From: G963667675 sp965249215
Lineage (GTDB): Bacteria; Chloroflexota; Dehalococcoidia; Lucifugimonadales; UBA3495
NCBI GenBank assembly: GCA_965249215.1
Contig: CBDFLN010000002.1
Coordinates: 496,001-560,000, forward strand
DNA: 64,000 nucleotides
Direction of reading: 5' to 3'
Part shown: one piece after another, positions 9,082 through 18,412 of the stretch
Position numbering within the stretch: position 1 is the stretch's first letter
Layout: each line of letters opens with the position of its first letter
Program-made: the position numbers and the translations under genes
The notes under the pieces: model-generated
What the model was told of the DNA's origin: nothing
Seen by the model: only the letters and a program-made list of their open reading frames with translations
Database searches by the model: none

Positions 9082-9363
9082 TTGTCTTGCGAATGCAGAA
9101 ACGACGCTTATAACCGGCCTCTCAAACCTGAAATAATACGCAAATTCTCGGCAGCCTTAGAACACTAAATACGCTTCCCCAAGCGACGTGGATTCGTCGA
9201 AACGATTATGCCATCTATACTTGGGATTGCAAAGCCATCTATGGGCTGACAGGACTGCGTGTTCAGTCGAGTCCTGCCGCGCCGGCCGATCTTACCGTCT
9301 GCCAAGGACCGCCCCGTGTCCTGTTCTTCGCTCAGTCAACATCCCCAACCAACCTCCAGCGGT

Positions 9364-10161
9364 CTATTCGATGTCGAACCAGCCTGTTACGTTGATGACG
9401 ACGTTGAACTCACCGGGGCTGATCGGGGTCACGTATGCATCAGCCATCATTGCCTCTGATGCATACGTCCGGGGTGACCCGCGGGACTGTTCGTTGAGGT
9501 AGACTAGATCGCCCAAGCTAACCCCAGCGCTGTCAGCCAATTGCGTGGCTTTGTCAACCAGGTCTTCTACAGCCAGTTTGCGGGCTTCGACTTCTAGTGG
9601 CTTTGAGTCGGACAGGCCGAAAGTAACCCCATGGAAGACGGTGTCATCCCCGCCTGTCGTGACCATGTCGTCTATCAACGTCCCCACCTGGTCCAGGTCC
9701 TTAACGGTCACCAAGATTTCGTTGCTGACCCTGTAACCAACCAACTCGTCTTCTTCCGTCGTGCGGTTGTATTCGTATTTTGGGTAGATATTGTAGCTGG
9801 CCGTCTGTATGTCACTCTCCGCAATTCCCCGCTCCGTCAAGGCCTGCATCAAGGCGTTCATCCGTTCTGCGGCCTCCCTGTGGGCCTGGGACACGGTCTC
9901 CCTTGTTACGTTGACGCCTCCCCGGATTGTTGCTACGTCGGGTACAGTGGTTACCTGGCCCGACCCGTTCACCCAAATGCCAGTCTGGCTAACGCCGGTA
10001 TAGTCGCTGTATGCCCCCAGCCTGGTAGCCGCCTGTTCAACCTGTTCTGGTGTGCCTGGGCCATCCTCATCGGAGCTGCATGCGATGATCAACAAGGGCA
10101 GCGCCAGTAGGACTGCCGCCAGCAGGATGCCCTTGCCCGTGTGCGTCCGAAGTCTATTCAT
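9364..10161 (-). CDS. SIMPL-domain (DUF541) lipoprotein
   Basis: A 265-residue lipoprotein: signal peptide with lipobox Cys28 (LIIACSSDED), a short linker, then a SIMPL/DUF541 domain from about 60 to the end. Typical family strings are the opening GIWVNGSGQVTTVPDVATI, the helix AHREAAERMNALMQAL and the ending NVVINVTGWFDIE. SIMPL proteins form large periplasmic or surface oligomers of unclear function. The gene stands alone between intergenic gaps. Confidence 0.85.
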   Translation of the reverse strand: MNRLRTHTGKGILLAAVLLALPLLIIACSSDEDGPGTPEQVEQAATRLGAYSDYTGVSQTGIWVNGSGQVTTVPDVATIRGGVNVTRETVSQAHREAAERMNALMQALTERGIAESDIQTASYNIYPKYEYNRTTEEDELVGYRVSNEILVTVKDLDQVGTLIDDMVTTGGDDTVFHGVTFGLSDSKPLEVEARKLAVEDLVDKATQLADSAGVSLGDLVYLNEQSRGSPRTYASEAMMADAYVTPISPGEFNVVINVTGWFDIE

Positions 10162-10462
10162 GTCCTGACTCCTTCAGTGCTCGTAGTTTCGAGTCAACGC
10201 TCACCCACTTCACTCTGCCGTGAGTTTGTCGCCCCCTGTGTGTAAGTATGCCAACACCCTGTTGCCAATGTTAATTAGACGGAAACAAGGTTGAATTCGT
10301 TCCCGATATCTCTAAACAGATGGCTGGCAATGTTTGAACGTTGCCAACCGATTGTCAGCATGGCCTAAGGCGACTACCAGAAGTCGCCTCTTATAGAGAA
10401 CAGACGGGCATGACGGCTCGTTCCAGCACTGGCCGGTCTGCAGTCGGCGCCCCACTTAGCGT
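10162..10462. other. Intergenic region with a hairpin
   Basis: No gene seen. AGGCGACT (10368-10375) and AGTCGCCT (10382-10389) form a perfect 8-bp stem downstream of the small minus-strand lipoprotein; it may end that transcript but has no clear T-run. The bases before 10161 presumably hold no more than the SIMPL promoter. Confidence 0.4.
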
Positions 10463-10668
10463 TTATTCCTCGAAGGGGTTCAGTTGGATGCCCGTCAAGT
10501 CGGGCTGGCCCACCGGCGTCGGTCCAGGCGTAGGGGATGATGCAGGGTCAGGCGTCGTCTGAGCCGTAGGGGGTTGTGTTGGCTCGAGCATCGGTGTTGG
10601 GTCTCCGTCACACGCCAACGCCACGGCCAGTAGGATTGCGAGCAGCACTGTCGCAAAGCTGGTTTCAC
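10463..10668 (-). CDS. Small Thr/Pro-rich lipoprotein, probably frameshifted at its start
   Basis: The frame encodes LLAILLAVALACDGDPTP, a lipoprotein signal with lipobox Cys, then a Thr/Pro-rich tail of about 45 residues. Reading this frame needs a GTG at 10648, which leaves no charged N-region and has no ribosome site. By contrast GGAGGT (10678-10683) sits nine bases before a GTG at 10666-10668 that starts MKPALRQ in another frame. Deleting one base at about 10649 joins the two into a normal lipoprotein signal. So the gene is either mutated or carries a read error. A proteins of this size has no assignable function. Confidence 0.45.
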
Positions 10669-10891
10669 GCCGGGTTTACCTCCAAGGAATGGTCTCGACG
10701 ACAACTGAGCCAGTCTAATTGCGCCCTTGAGCGGGTGTCAACACTGCTTCAGATCCGCCCGATCCTCGTATGGCCGTCCGGGAACCCTGTTCACCCGGGT
10801 GTTCAACGGGCGCCGCGTAGGTGTACCATTTGATGCGAACCGACAGCCCGTGAATATCACAAAGTCTAAGCCTGTTGGAGGCGCCAGCGCC

Positions 10892-11920
10892 ATGGAATAT
10901 CGTAAATTCGGACCAACTGACCTGACGGTTTCGGCCCTTGGATTCGGCTGTTATGACGCGGCTGGTGGGGGTTACGGCGATAAAATGGCCGCCGCTGTTC
11001 AGCAGGCGGTAGACTTGGGCATCACCTGTTTTGATACAGCGGCGGGTTATGGAAACGGGGAATCTGAACGCATGCTGGGCAAGGCGTTGGGCCCGCGGCG
11101 CAAAAAGGTGGTGGTGGTGACCAAATGCGGTGTCAATTACGCGGGCCGGCCAAAAGGCCGGGATAGTCGCAGGGAGTCGATCCTCGCGTCCGTCGACAAC
11201 AGCTTGCAGAGGTTGCAGACCGATTACATAGACGTGATGCTAGTCCACCTGCCGGATGTAAACACGCCCTTCGACGAGACCATGGGCGCCTTGGACACGG
11301 CAGTCCAGGAGGGGAAAGTTCGAGCCGTCGGCTTGTTCTGTTTCACCCTCGAACAACTCAAAGAATGCGAGCAAGCTCGACGAGTAGACGTGGTCCAGTA
11401 CATTTACCACATGTTCGACCGGCGGATGGCGCACGAGATTTTTCGCCACTGCCTGCGACAAGGCATGGGTGTGATGGCCCACGCGTCAATGGGGTTTGGC
11501 ATCCTGGCGGGGGCCTACGCTGAGGACCAGAACTTCGGTGACAATGACTTCCGGGCTACGGGCGGCAACCCCGATATGGTTGTCGGAATCTATGACAAGG
11601 ACGCTTTCCAGCGGAACGTGCGCTTGGTCAACGACCTGAAACCCATTGCAGAGAACCGGGGCAAGACCATGCCTCAGTTGGCCTTGAGATGGGTCTTGTC
11701 CCATCCTGCCATCAGCGTCGCCCTGGTCGGCACCCTTAACACTCAACAACTGGAGGAAAATGTAGGAGCTCTGGATTGGGCGCTATCGGCGGAGGACATG
11801 AGGCAAATAGACCAGGTGTCCGCCAGGTACGGCGTGGACACCACCCCCCCATGTTCGCCGGCCTCTAGCAACAAAACAGTGGCACGGCTGCCAGAAAGTT
11901 ATGATTCCCGGTCATACTAG
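10892..11920 (+). CDS. Aldo/keto reductase, C-terminus altered by IS insertion
   Basis: A 342-residue aldo/keto reductase, an NADPH-dependent (beta/alpha)8 barrel. The start at 10892 follows GGAGG; the longer frame from 10727 is not family-like. The catalytic tetrad is Asp48, Tyr53 (AGYGNGESE), Lys78 (VTKCG) and His119 (MLVHLPD). It is a close paralog of the reductase at 32.5-33.5 kb up to YGVDT. After that this copy runs into 23 unrelated residues past a C-run (11852-11858), and its TAG stop (11918-11920) is made of the TA target and the first G of the adjoining IS630-type element. The insertion has therefore replaced the natural C-terminus. Substrate unknown. Confidence 0.85.
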   Translation: MEYRKFGPTDLTVSALGFGCYDAAGGGYGDKMAAAVQQAVDLGITCFDTAAGYGNGESERMLGKALGPRRKKVVVVTKCGVNYAGRPKGRDSRRESILASVDNSLQRLQTDYIDVMLVHLPDVNTPFDETMGALDTAVQEGKVRAVGLFCFTLEQLKECEQARRVDVVQYIYHMFDRRMAHEIFRHCLRQGMGVMAHASMGFGILAGAYAEDQNFGDNDFRATGGNPDMVVGIYDKDAFQRNVRLVNDLKPIAENRGKTMPQLALRWVLSHPAISVALVGTLNTQQLEENVGALDWALSAEDMRQIDQVSARYGVDTTPPCSPASSNKTVARLPESYDSRSY

Positions 11921-12925
11921 TAGTCAGTCATGTTTGGAATCGAAGGGATAGAGCCGGTGAAGTTTGAGCCTGGCGTCCTGGGTGTTGAACCTCCAGTCGC
12001 TTGGCGACCCGGCGGGCCTCGGCCGCTGGGAAGGTCTCGTACAGGGAAGCTGTCCTGTGGGTGTTCAGATTGTCCAGGACCACCCGGATTACGGGTATCT
12101 GGGGGTACGCTTCATCCACCAGCCAGCGCATCTGGTGGGCGAAGTCCTGCATGGTGTGCCGCTCCGTAACCGCCACGTGCCGCCAGCCGGCCAGGGGCTC
12201 ACAGGCCAGGAACAAGTTGCGGGCGCCCGCCCGGTGGTACTCGTAGTCCTGCCGCCGTGGTCTCTCTGGCTGGGCCGGCAGCGGGGGACGGGTGTCAGCC
12301 AGCAACTGGGTGGAGGTCTCGTCAAAGCAGACCACCGGCCGCTGGGGGTCATAGGGTTCGGCGTACAAATCCAGCACCTCCTCCATGTGGGCCACGAACT
12401 CGGCGCTCACCTTGGGGATGTACCACTCCTGCTTCTGCCACGGCTTGAGGGCGTTTTTTTCAGGTGCAGCCGCACCGTCTCGTGGGATAGGGAGGACGCC
12501 AACCCCAACTCCACCGCCTTGCCCGCTAGCAGGCGCAGCGTCAGTGGTCGTCGTCCTCCGGAGCCGGGCTGTAGGCCAAGGCTATCAGGTGGGCCTCGCC
12601 CCGGTCGTCCAGCCTCCGGTAGCGGTTGACTTGGTTGCGGCGCCGAAGCGCCTCATCCAGTCCCTTCTCGGCGTACCGCCGCTTGGCGCGGAACACGGTC
12701 CGCTGCGACACGTCCATGGCGGCGACCGCCCGGGCGGCGGTCCAACCCTCGTCTGTTTTCAGCAGAATCCGGGCCTGGGTGATAGCCTCGGTGGGATTCC
12801 TGCCCGCCTTGATCATCCGCCGGAGCCGCCCCTTATCCTGGGCCGTCAGCCGTACGCCATACTTCTCTTGCACCATGGATACCACACCTCCCACAACCCT
12901 GCTTCCTTTCCCAAGGTAGCATCAC
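11920..12925 (-). mobile_element. IS630-type element, copy A (truncated)
   Basis: The left end GTAGTCAGTCATG after TA (11918-11919) matches the inverted repeat of copies B and C. The following bases match their transposase 3' regions. No matching right end is found before the permease gene at 12974, so the right boundary is approximate. An internal deletion between two CTCCAG-like sites (near 11997) has removed about 200 bases found in copies B and C. Confidence 0.75.
11928..12894 (-). pseudogene. IS630-type transposase, copy A, inactive
   Basis: The N-terminal part (from 12894) is a helix-turn-helix module (RTVFRAKRRYAEKGLDEAL). One G is missing near 12541 (CACTG-ACG), which ends that frame. 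The C-terminal part (from about 12410) carries the first two DDE acids, CFDETSTQLL and VLDNLNTH, but the third (Glu after the HGSWLN motif) lies in the deleted stretch. An A7 run (12456-12462 region) sits where copies of this family may use a -1 frameshift. The enzyme cannot be active. Confidence 0.8.
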
Positions 12926-12973
12926 GCCTCACCTCAATGGCCGAAGAAGTCCCGAGGACCGAGTGGTGGCGGT

Positions 12974-13924
12974 TCACACGAGTTTTGCGCGAGGATTAAG
13001 AAAGACGTACAAAACGTCCACAAGCAAGTTGATGAGAGCGAAGACCACTGTAGTCAACACCACGATACCTTGAATCATGGTAATGTCCCGGTTGAAAACG
13101 GCCGAGAAAGTTTGCATGCCGATGCCGGGCCAAGTAAAGATTATTTCTATAAAGATCTGGGAGCCCAAGAGGAGATAAGCGAGCTGCAGGCCCACCATGG
13201 TCGTTATGGGCGGGAGAGCATTTTGGAAGACATGCTTCCAGACAGCAGCCTCGGAGAGGCCCTTTGCTCGGAGGCCGGTGATGAAATCTTGACCCAGCAC
13301 CTCCAGCATTGCCGACCGTGTAACCCGAGCGATTATGCCTGCTGCGATAGGGCAGCCAGCCGCAGCGGGCAGGGCGAGGTGCTTCAACAAATCCACTATG
13401 TTACGGTCACCAAAGAGTGTGTACATACCGAAAGCGGGAAACCAATGCACCTTCACCACAAACAAGTATATTAGAATCAGTCCCAGCCAGTAAGCGGGCA
13501 TACTGAGGCCAAATAGGGTGACAAAGAGAACTATCTTATCAAGAATAGAGTTTGGTTTAAGAGCCGAGATCACTCCAAAGCTGAGGCCAAGTAGCAGCGC
13601 CAAAAATCCGCTGGCTGCGCCCAGGATAAGGGTGTTCTTAAACCTGTCCATTAGGATGGGAGCGACGGGCGATGCCTCCTCAAGAGACATGCCCAAGTCC
13701 CCGGTTAAGGCATTGCCTAGCCACCGGAAATACTGCTTAACTGGGTGATCCCGGAACCCCAACTCCTCTGCCAGCCGGTCGACCTCGGCCTGAGGGGCGT
13801 AAACGCCGGCCACGGCCCGTGCCGGATCTCCGGGGGCAATCTGCACAATAGCAAAGATCAGCATCGTTGAGGTCAGCAGAATGGGCACAAGCAATGCCAT
13901 TCGGAAGAGGATGAACTTGGCCAT
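12974..13924 (-). CDS. Peptide/nickel-type ABC transporter permease (DppB-like)
   Basis: A complete 316-residue inner-membrane permease: MAKFILFRMALLVPILLTST, the APGDPAR segment, five or six further membrane helices, and the EAA-like loop RAKGLSEAAVWKHVFQNALP that contacts the ATPases. Together with DppC-, DppD- and DppF-like proteins it would import oligopeptides or similar small solutes. Its usual partners are missing here and lie 26-34 kb away (40-47 kb), where only the C-terminal 70 residues of a DppB paralog survive. It may be the functional permease for that set, displaced by rearrangement. IS630 copy A lies just past its stop codon. Confidence 0.9.
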   Translation of the reverse strand: MAKFILFRMALLVPILLTSTMLIFAIVQIAPGDPARAVAGVYAPQAEVDRLAEELGFRDHPVKQYFRWLGNALTGDLGMSLEEASPVAPILMDRFKNTLILGAASGFLALLLGLSFGVISALKPNSILDKIVLFVTLFGLSMPAYWLGLILIYLFVVKVHWFPAFGMYTLFGDRNIVDLLKHLALPAAAGCPIAAGIIARVTRSAMLEVLGQDFITGLRAKGLSEAAVWKHVFQNALPPITTMVGLQLAYLLLGSQIFIEIIFTWPGIGMQTFSAVFNRDITMIQGIVVLTTVVFALINLLVDVLYVFLNPRAKLV

Positions 13925-14276
13925 CTCAGCCAGGGACCTCAGGCCATTTTGGTGCAGCTTGGTTATCTATCAAGAGCTTATCCTATCTACGTTGTTGCAT
14001 TAGGGGGGAAACGACAGATACACGCGTTCTGCCTAAGGTTGAAGCTCCTGTAGCGTCGATTCAATCAGGTTTTTCAGTTGTAGCTCCCCATTGGAAGCTA
14101 TCCCCACCTAAAGTAGGAATATTCCGCCACGGAACCAAATATAGTAACCCACCCCATTATTGTCAATTTTTTCGACGGGCCGGCCCCCTTCCCTAAAATG
14201 CTGCAACCGTTGGGGCACGCTGTGATACGATGGCGTAACTGTGGATTCACGAGGGACCGGCTGACGAGTAACCCGA
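13925..14276. promoter_or_regulatory. Divergent promoter region
   Basis: The 350 bases between the minus-strand permease and the plus-strand fusion gene. From 14201 on, the sequence is nearly repeated at 36034 before the second fusion gene. This shared part holds TGATACGAT (14223-14231), an extended -10 candidate conserved in both copies, about 45 bases before the TTG start. No clear -35 box is seen. Confidence 0.45.
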
Positions 14277-17200
14277 TTGTTTGCAACCTCCCTTAGCAAG
14301 AAACGAGTAGCCGGGATAGTGCTTCTGGCGGTCATTGTGGGGCTGTTCTTCGCCTTGAACCGCTTCCCCAAGCTGGACGCTGTTGGCGGGGACCTGGATA
14401 TCGTCTCCTCGGCATCGGAGCAGTGTTTCCAAGGATTCTGCATAGAGCGGGAGGCGGGAACTGGGCTGCTGGAGCAGTGGTGGGTCTTCTCGGTGACCTA
14501 CCTGCGGCTGGTGGCCATTGGCATGGGGTTCGCCTTCCTGGTAGCGGGGCTGGCTGAAGCCTTCTTGTTCCCGACAGGGAGTGGCAGGGGGTTGGCTTCT
14601 GGAGGGGTATTCAAGCGAACGGTGAAGGGGCTGGCGGTAGGGCCGGTGATGAACCTGTGCTCGGCGTGCATCGTGCCGGTGTCGACGGCCTTTCACCGGA
14701 AGGGAGTGGGGATAGAAGGGACCATCGCCATGGTGCAGAGCTCGGCGACAATGAACATACCGGCGCTGGCGATGGTGTTCTTCGTGTTCACGCCGATGCT
14801 GGGGTTCAGCCGGCTGTTCCTGGCGATAATTGGGGCACTGCTGCTGGGCCCGCTAGTGGCGCTGGTGATACGGCGAAGCCGAGAGGAGGCAAGCGAAGAA
14901 AGGGAAGCGGTAGAGCTAGTTGAGATAGAAGACAGTAGACCATGGGGCCCGGTGCTGCTGGAGGCGGGTCGGGACTGGGTGAAAGCCAGCTTGGGGTATC
15001 TGGTGCGTTTGGGGCCGATGATGGTGGTGGCGGCCTTTATAAGCGGGCTGGTGATCCAGTGGCTAAGCCCGGAGACGGTATCGACGTATCTGGGGAACAA
15101 CGTGACGGGGATAGCGATAGCGGCCACCTTTGGGATATTGATCAACGTGCCGCTGCTGTTCGAGATACCGCTGGTGGCGCTATTGCTGCTATTTGGGATG
15201 GGAACGGCGCCGGCGGCGACGCTGCTGTTCACAGCGGCGGCGGGAGGGCCCTTCACCTTCTGGGGGTTGGCGAAGACGATGCCGAAGCGTGCGATAGCAG
15301 CCTTCGCGGCAGCGACGTGGACATTAGGGTTGCTGGGAGGGCTGGCGGTGCTGGGGATCGGGGTCTTTATCTGGCAGAGCGCCGACGACCTGAGAGTTGA
15401 CGCAGCCTACAAGAAGAGCACAGCGCCCGCGGTGATGGGGGAGCCATTTTCGGCCCCCATCACCCCAGTCACGCCCTTTACTAAGTTGCATCTTTCACCA
15501 GCTAAAGGGCCTACGTTCATCTGGGGCCAGCGTCCCGGGGTTGCCGTCTTTGATTATGACCGGGATGGGGACCTGGACTTCTATATCACCGCAGACCAAG
15601 GCCACTCCAACGTGTTGTATCAAAACGACGGCCAAGGCAATTTTGAGGATGTGGCCGGGGAGGCGGGAGTGGGAGCTAACGAATGGAACAGCACCGGCGT
15701 GGTGGCCTGTGACTTCAACAACGACGGCTACCAAGACCTGTACGTTGGGTCCCAAGGGGCTACCGGCGACCGGCTGGACTTCCGGTCGCCTCCCCATGAG
15801 CAGGGGAACAAGGACTTGTTGTTCTTGAACAACGGAGACGGCACTTTTACCGACATAACCGACGCTGCCTTCGGCAAGGCGGTAAACCTGCGCTCGGCCA
15901 TGTCCATAGCCTGTGCCGATGTGGACGGCGACCAATGGTTGGATATCTACGTGGGGAACCTGTTTGACAACGATTTCCGAGTTTTGAATTTGGCCAATCA
16001 TGCCGGCCACTACAACGTGTTGTACCGGAACAACGGCGACCTGACCTTCACCGATGTCTCTGGACCTGCCGGAGTGAAGGGTCCTCAGATTCTGATGCGC
16101 TATCCCGACGGAGAACCGGTCCTATTCGAAGACCCCGAGACAGGTGAGTTGTTCGAGGGCTACGATCCAACAGTCACTGATGACGCCGGGAATCAAGTAG
16201 GCGAACCCACCGGACAGACCCACGCCGTGTTTTTCTTTGACCAGGATGATGACGGCGACCCCGACCTGTGGGTGGCCAATGATGGGGACCGGCTGTACAT
16301 CTACCGCAACGACTCCACGCCCGGGAATATCCGGTTCACCTCGGTGGCCGGAGAGATGGGCCTGGACGAGGTTGGCGCCTGGATGGGCTTCGCTTTGGGA
16401 GACTATGACGGCGACGCTGATCTGGACGTTTTCGTCACCAACATGGGGTTCCATTTCCGCTTGAGGAAACCCGACGAAACACCTCGGGGCATGTGCAACT
16501 ACCACGACCAGTTCAATTGGGGTAATTGTCTCAACGCCCTATTTCGCAACGATAGTGCCCGAGAGGCGCCGGGAGAAGGGTCGGTGGGTTGGTTTGTCGA
16601 TGTCGCTCCCGAGATTCAGGTGGTCCCCAGCCCGATAATGCCTCCGGAATCTTTGGACCCCTCCGCCATTTATTCGGGGCGACCGGTGCCAACAGGTCTG
16701 GCGGCCTACGACTTTGGCTTTGGGACCACCTTTTTCGACTACGACAACGACGGCGACCAGGACCTGTACTGGCTGGGCTCCACGGTGGAGCGAGGTGAGG
16801 GTCCCGGCGGCGACGTGTTTCCTGCCGCTGGGCGCATGCTGGAGGGCGACGGGCGCGGAGCTTTCCGGGACATCACCGTACGGGCGCACCTTCTGGACAT
16901 TGACCTAGTGGACTACTCGATCCTAGAGCGAGAAAATCCAACTCCTCTCCTTGATGCCTATCGCATCAATCCCCGGTTTCATGAAAATGGCAAAGGGCTG
17001 GCCCACGGGGACTTGAACGGCGATGGCTACGTCGACCTCATCGGCACCAACTCCAGAGGGTTTATTAGCATTGGGCCGCAAATTACCGAACTGCCCGGGC
17101 CCCTCTTTGTCTGGATGAATGGCGGAGGCGAGAATCACTGGATTACCCTTCGCCTACGAGGACGCATGGCCATCGATGGCACGGGCAGCAACGCCGACGG

Positions 17201-17441
17201 CATTGGGGCGCGGGTGTACCTGACGACCAAGCTCGAGGATTCCGACGAAGCCCTGGTGCAGGTACAGGAAGCGCTGGGGGGCTCCAGCTACTTGTCGATG
17301 AATAGCGTCGAGTTGGAGTTTGGCTTGGGCCTGAGTGACCGGGTCGATCAAATCCTAGTCATCTGGCCCAGTGGCCGACAACAAACTTTGACGGATGTCG
17401 ACGCCGACCAGGTGCTTCTGATAGAGGAGCCCGATGCCTGA
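14201..17441 (+). repeat. Direct repeat, left copy (fusion gene with promoter)
   Basis: About 3.2 kb matching 36034-39262 in the same orientation, beginning at CTGCAACCGTTG in the upstream region and ending with the genes. The first 1.1 kb is nearly identical, with roughly 20 differences counted by eye; similarity falls in the linker and is moderate to high afterwards. Recombination between the copies would excise about 21.8 kb. Confidence 0.8.
14277..17441 (+). CDS. YraQ/ArsP-like permease fused to FG-GAP repeats and ASPIC/UnbV domain, copy 1
   Basis: A 1054-residue fusion. Residues about 10-370 are a polytopic DUF318/YraQ-type permease (8-9 membrane helices) with the family's NLCSACIVPVSTAF motif (Cys128 and Cys131) and the repeated-half motif GTAPAATLLFTAAAGG. 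ArsP, of this family, exports organoarsenicals. After a variable linker (370-415) come FG-GAP/VCBS repeats with seven DxDxDG-type calcium loops (DYDRDGDLD, DFNNDGYQD, DYDNDGDQD and others), then a C-terminal ASPIC/UnbV domain (about 965-1050, GSNADGIGARVYL, IWPSGRQQ). The repeats should lie outside the membrane. The start is a TTG conserved with copy 2. The permease part differs from copy 2 at only a few sites; the linker does not align well. Function of the combination is unknown. Confidence 0.85.
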   Translation: MFATSLSKKRVAGIVLLAVIVGLFFALNRFPKLDAVGGDLDIVSSASEQCFQGFCIEREAGTGLLEQWWVFSVTYLRLVAIGMGFAFLVAGLAEAFLFPTGSGRGLASGGVFKRTVKGLAVGPVMNLCSACIVPVSTAFHRKGVGIEGTIAMVQSSATMNIPALAMVFFVFTPMLGFSRLFLAIIGALLLGPLVALVIRRSREEASEEREAVELVEIEDSRPWGPVLLEAGRDWVKASLGYLVRLGPMMVVAAFISGLVIQWLSPETVSTYLGNNVTGIAIAATFGILINVPLLFEIPLVALLLLFGMGTAPAATLLFTAAAGGPFTFWGLAKTMPKRAIAAFAAATWTLGLLGGLAVLGIGVFIWQSADDLRVDAAYKKSTAPAVMGEPFSAPITPVTPFTKLHLSPAKGPTFIWGQRPGVAVFDYDRDGDLDFYITADQGHSNVLYQNDGQGNFEDVAGEAGVGANEWNSTGVVACDFNNDGYQDLYVGSQGATGDRLDFRSPPHEQGNKDLLFLNNGDGTFTDITDAAFGKAVNLRSAMSIACADVDGDQWLDIYVGNLFDNDFRVLNLANHAGHYNVLYRNNGDLTFTDVSGPAGVKGPQILMRYPDGEPVLFEDPETGELFEGYDPTVTDDAGNQVGEPTGQTHAVFFFDQDDDGDPDLWVANDGDRLYIYRNDSTPGNIRFTSVAGEMGLDEVGAWMGFALGDYDGDADLDVFVTNMGFHFRLRKPDETPRGMCNYHDQFNWGNCLNALFRNDSAREAPGEGSVGWFVDVAPEIQVVPSPIMPPESLDPSAIYSGRPVPTGLAAYDFGFGTTFFDYDNDGDQDLYWLGSTVERGEGPGGDVFPAAGRMLEGDGRGAFRDITVRAHLLDIDLVDYSILERENPTPLLDAYRINPRFHENGKGLAHGDLNGDGYVDLIGTNSRGFISIGPQITELPGPLFVWMNGGGENHWITLRLRGRMAIDGTGSNADGIGARVYLTTKLEDSDEALVQVQEALGGSSYLSMNSVELEFGLGLSDRVDQILVIWPSGRQQTLTDVDADQVLLIEEPDA

Positions 17442-17508
17442 CGTTGGCGGAACTAGATCACTGCCATAGGGAAGGCTCCAGGTCAGCCGCCGGCGCTCAG
17501 ATTCCGGT

Positions 17509-18354
17509 CTAGTTTGGGTCGCGGGCTTCGGTTTTTGCTATAAAGCCGCGGATAAGCTCCGGCAGAGGCGACATGTGGGCGTACATGGTGCCCGGAGGAC
17601 CCAGCGCGGATACTCTTACCCACTCCTCGGCAAATCCTGGTGGGTCCACAAATTCGGCATCTGGGAGTAACTTGGCTAACAGTAGGGACCGGTCTCGGGG
17701 GTGAGAATCGTCACAGCCGGCCAAGACCATAGCGGGTACATTGATCTGGCCCAACTCTTCTTCGGTCGCGCCGATAACCGGATCCTCAGGCCGAAAGACG
17801 CCCTGCCAGCGACGCATTACCTGAACGAAATCTTGGGGGTCAATCGCGAGCAACAAATCCCGGTTGGCCGGGTTCATTTCGATGCGCTCGGCAAAGAAGG
17901 GGGTCTGCATTACGCCGGGCATCCCGTCCTTCTCGGCGACGTCCGCGTACGCACCATAGTAGTTGATCCCGAGAACCTGGGCGACCGGCCCGGCCGAGAC
18001 TTGCCACAAGAATAGCCCCCGCACTTGCTGAGGGTGGCGCCGGGCCGCGTGATAGGAAATCCGCGAACCCGCTGAAGCCCCCGCGAGGTAGACTGTCGTC
18101 GCGCCAATTTGCCGCAGTAGTTCGGATAGTTGGTCGGCCCAGAGATCCAGATCGGAAGGGCCGTGAAAGGCCACGTCGGAGCGACCGACGTTGGCCCGGT
18201 CCCACTGGATCACGCGGCACGTTGCGCTTAACTTCTCCGCAAGGGGTTGCGTAGCTTCCAGGCCAGCCCGTCCGCCGGCGGTCAACACGATGGGTGTGCC
18301 ACTGCCCGATTCCTGGTAGAAGACATTGCAGCCATCGATGGTTATTGTCGGCAA
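17509..18354 (-). CDS. Alpha/beta hydrolase
   Basis: A 281-residue alpha/beta hydrolase. The oxyanion region is VLTAGGRAG (23-31), the strand motif WDRANVGRSD (51-60), and the nucleophile elbow GASAGS with Ser94. The acid is probably an Asp in AGCDDSHPRD. The usual C-terminal His is not obvious; MYAHMSP holds the best candidate. Such enzymes cleave esters, amides or C-C bonds. It is the last gene of the minus-strand catabolic cluster that runs down from 27.7 kb, 58 bases after a small conserved protein. Confidence 0.82.
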   Translation of the reverse strand: MPTITIDGCNVFYQESGSGTPIVLTAGGRAGLEATQPLAEKLSATCRVIQWDRANVGRSDVAFHGPSDLDLWADQLSELLRQIGATTVYLAGASAGSRISYHAARRHPQQVRGLFLWQVSAGPVAQVLGINYYGAYADVAEKDGMPGVMQTPFFAERIEMNPANRDLLLAIDPQDFVQVMRRWQGVFRPEDPVIGATEEELGQINVPAMVLAGCDDSHPRDRSLLLAKLLPDAEFVDPPGFAEEWVRVSALGPPGTMYAHMSPLPELIRGFIAKTEARDPN

Positions 18355-18412
18355 GTTCTACTTCCCCTACCTAGAGTCAGCGGCGCCACACACCCGCGAG
18401 CCTGCCTCACGC

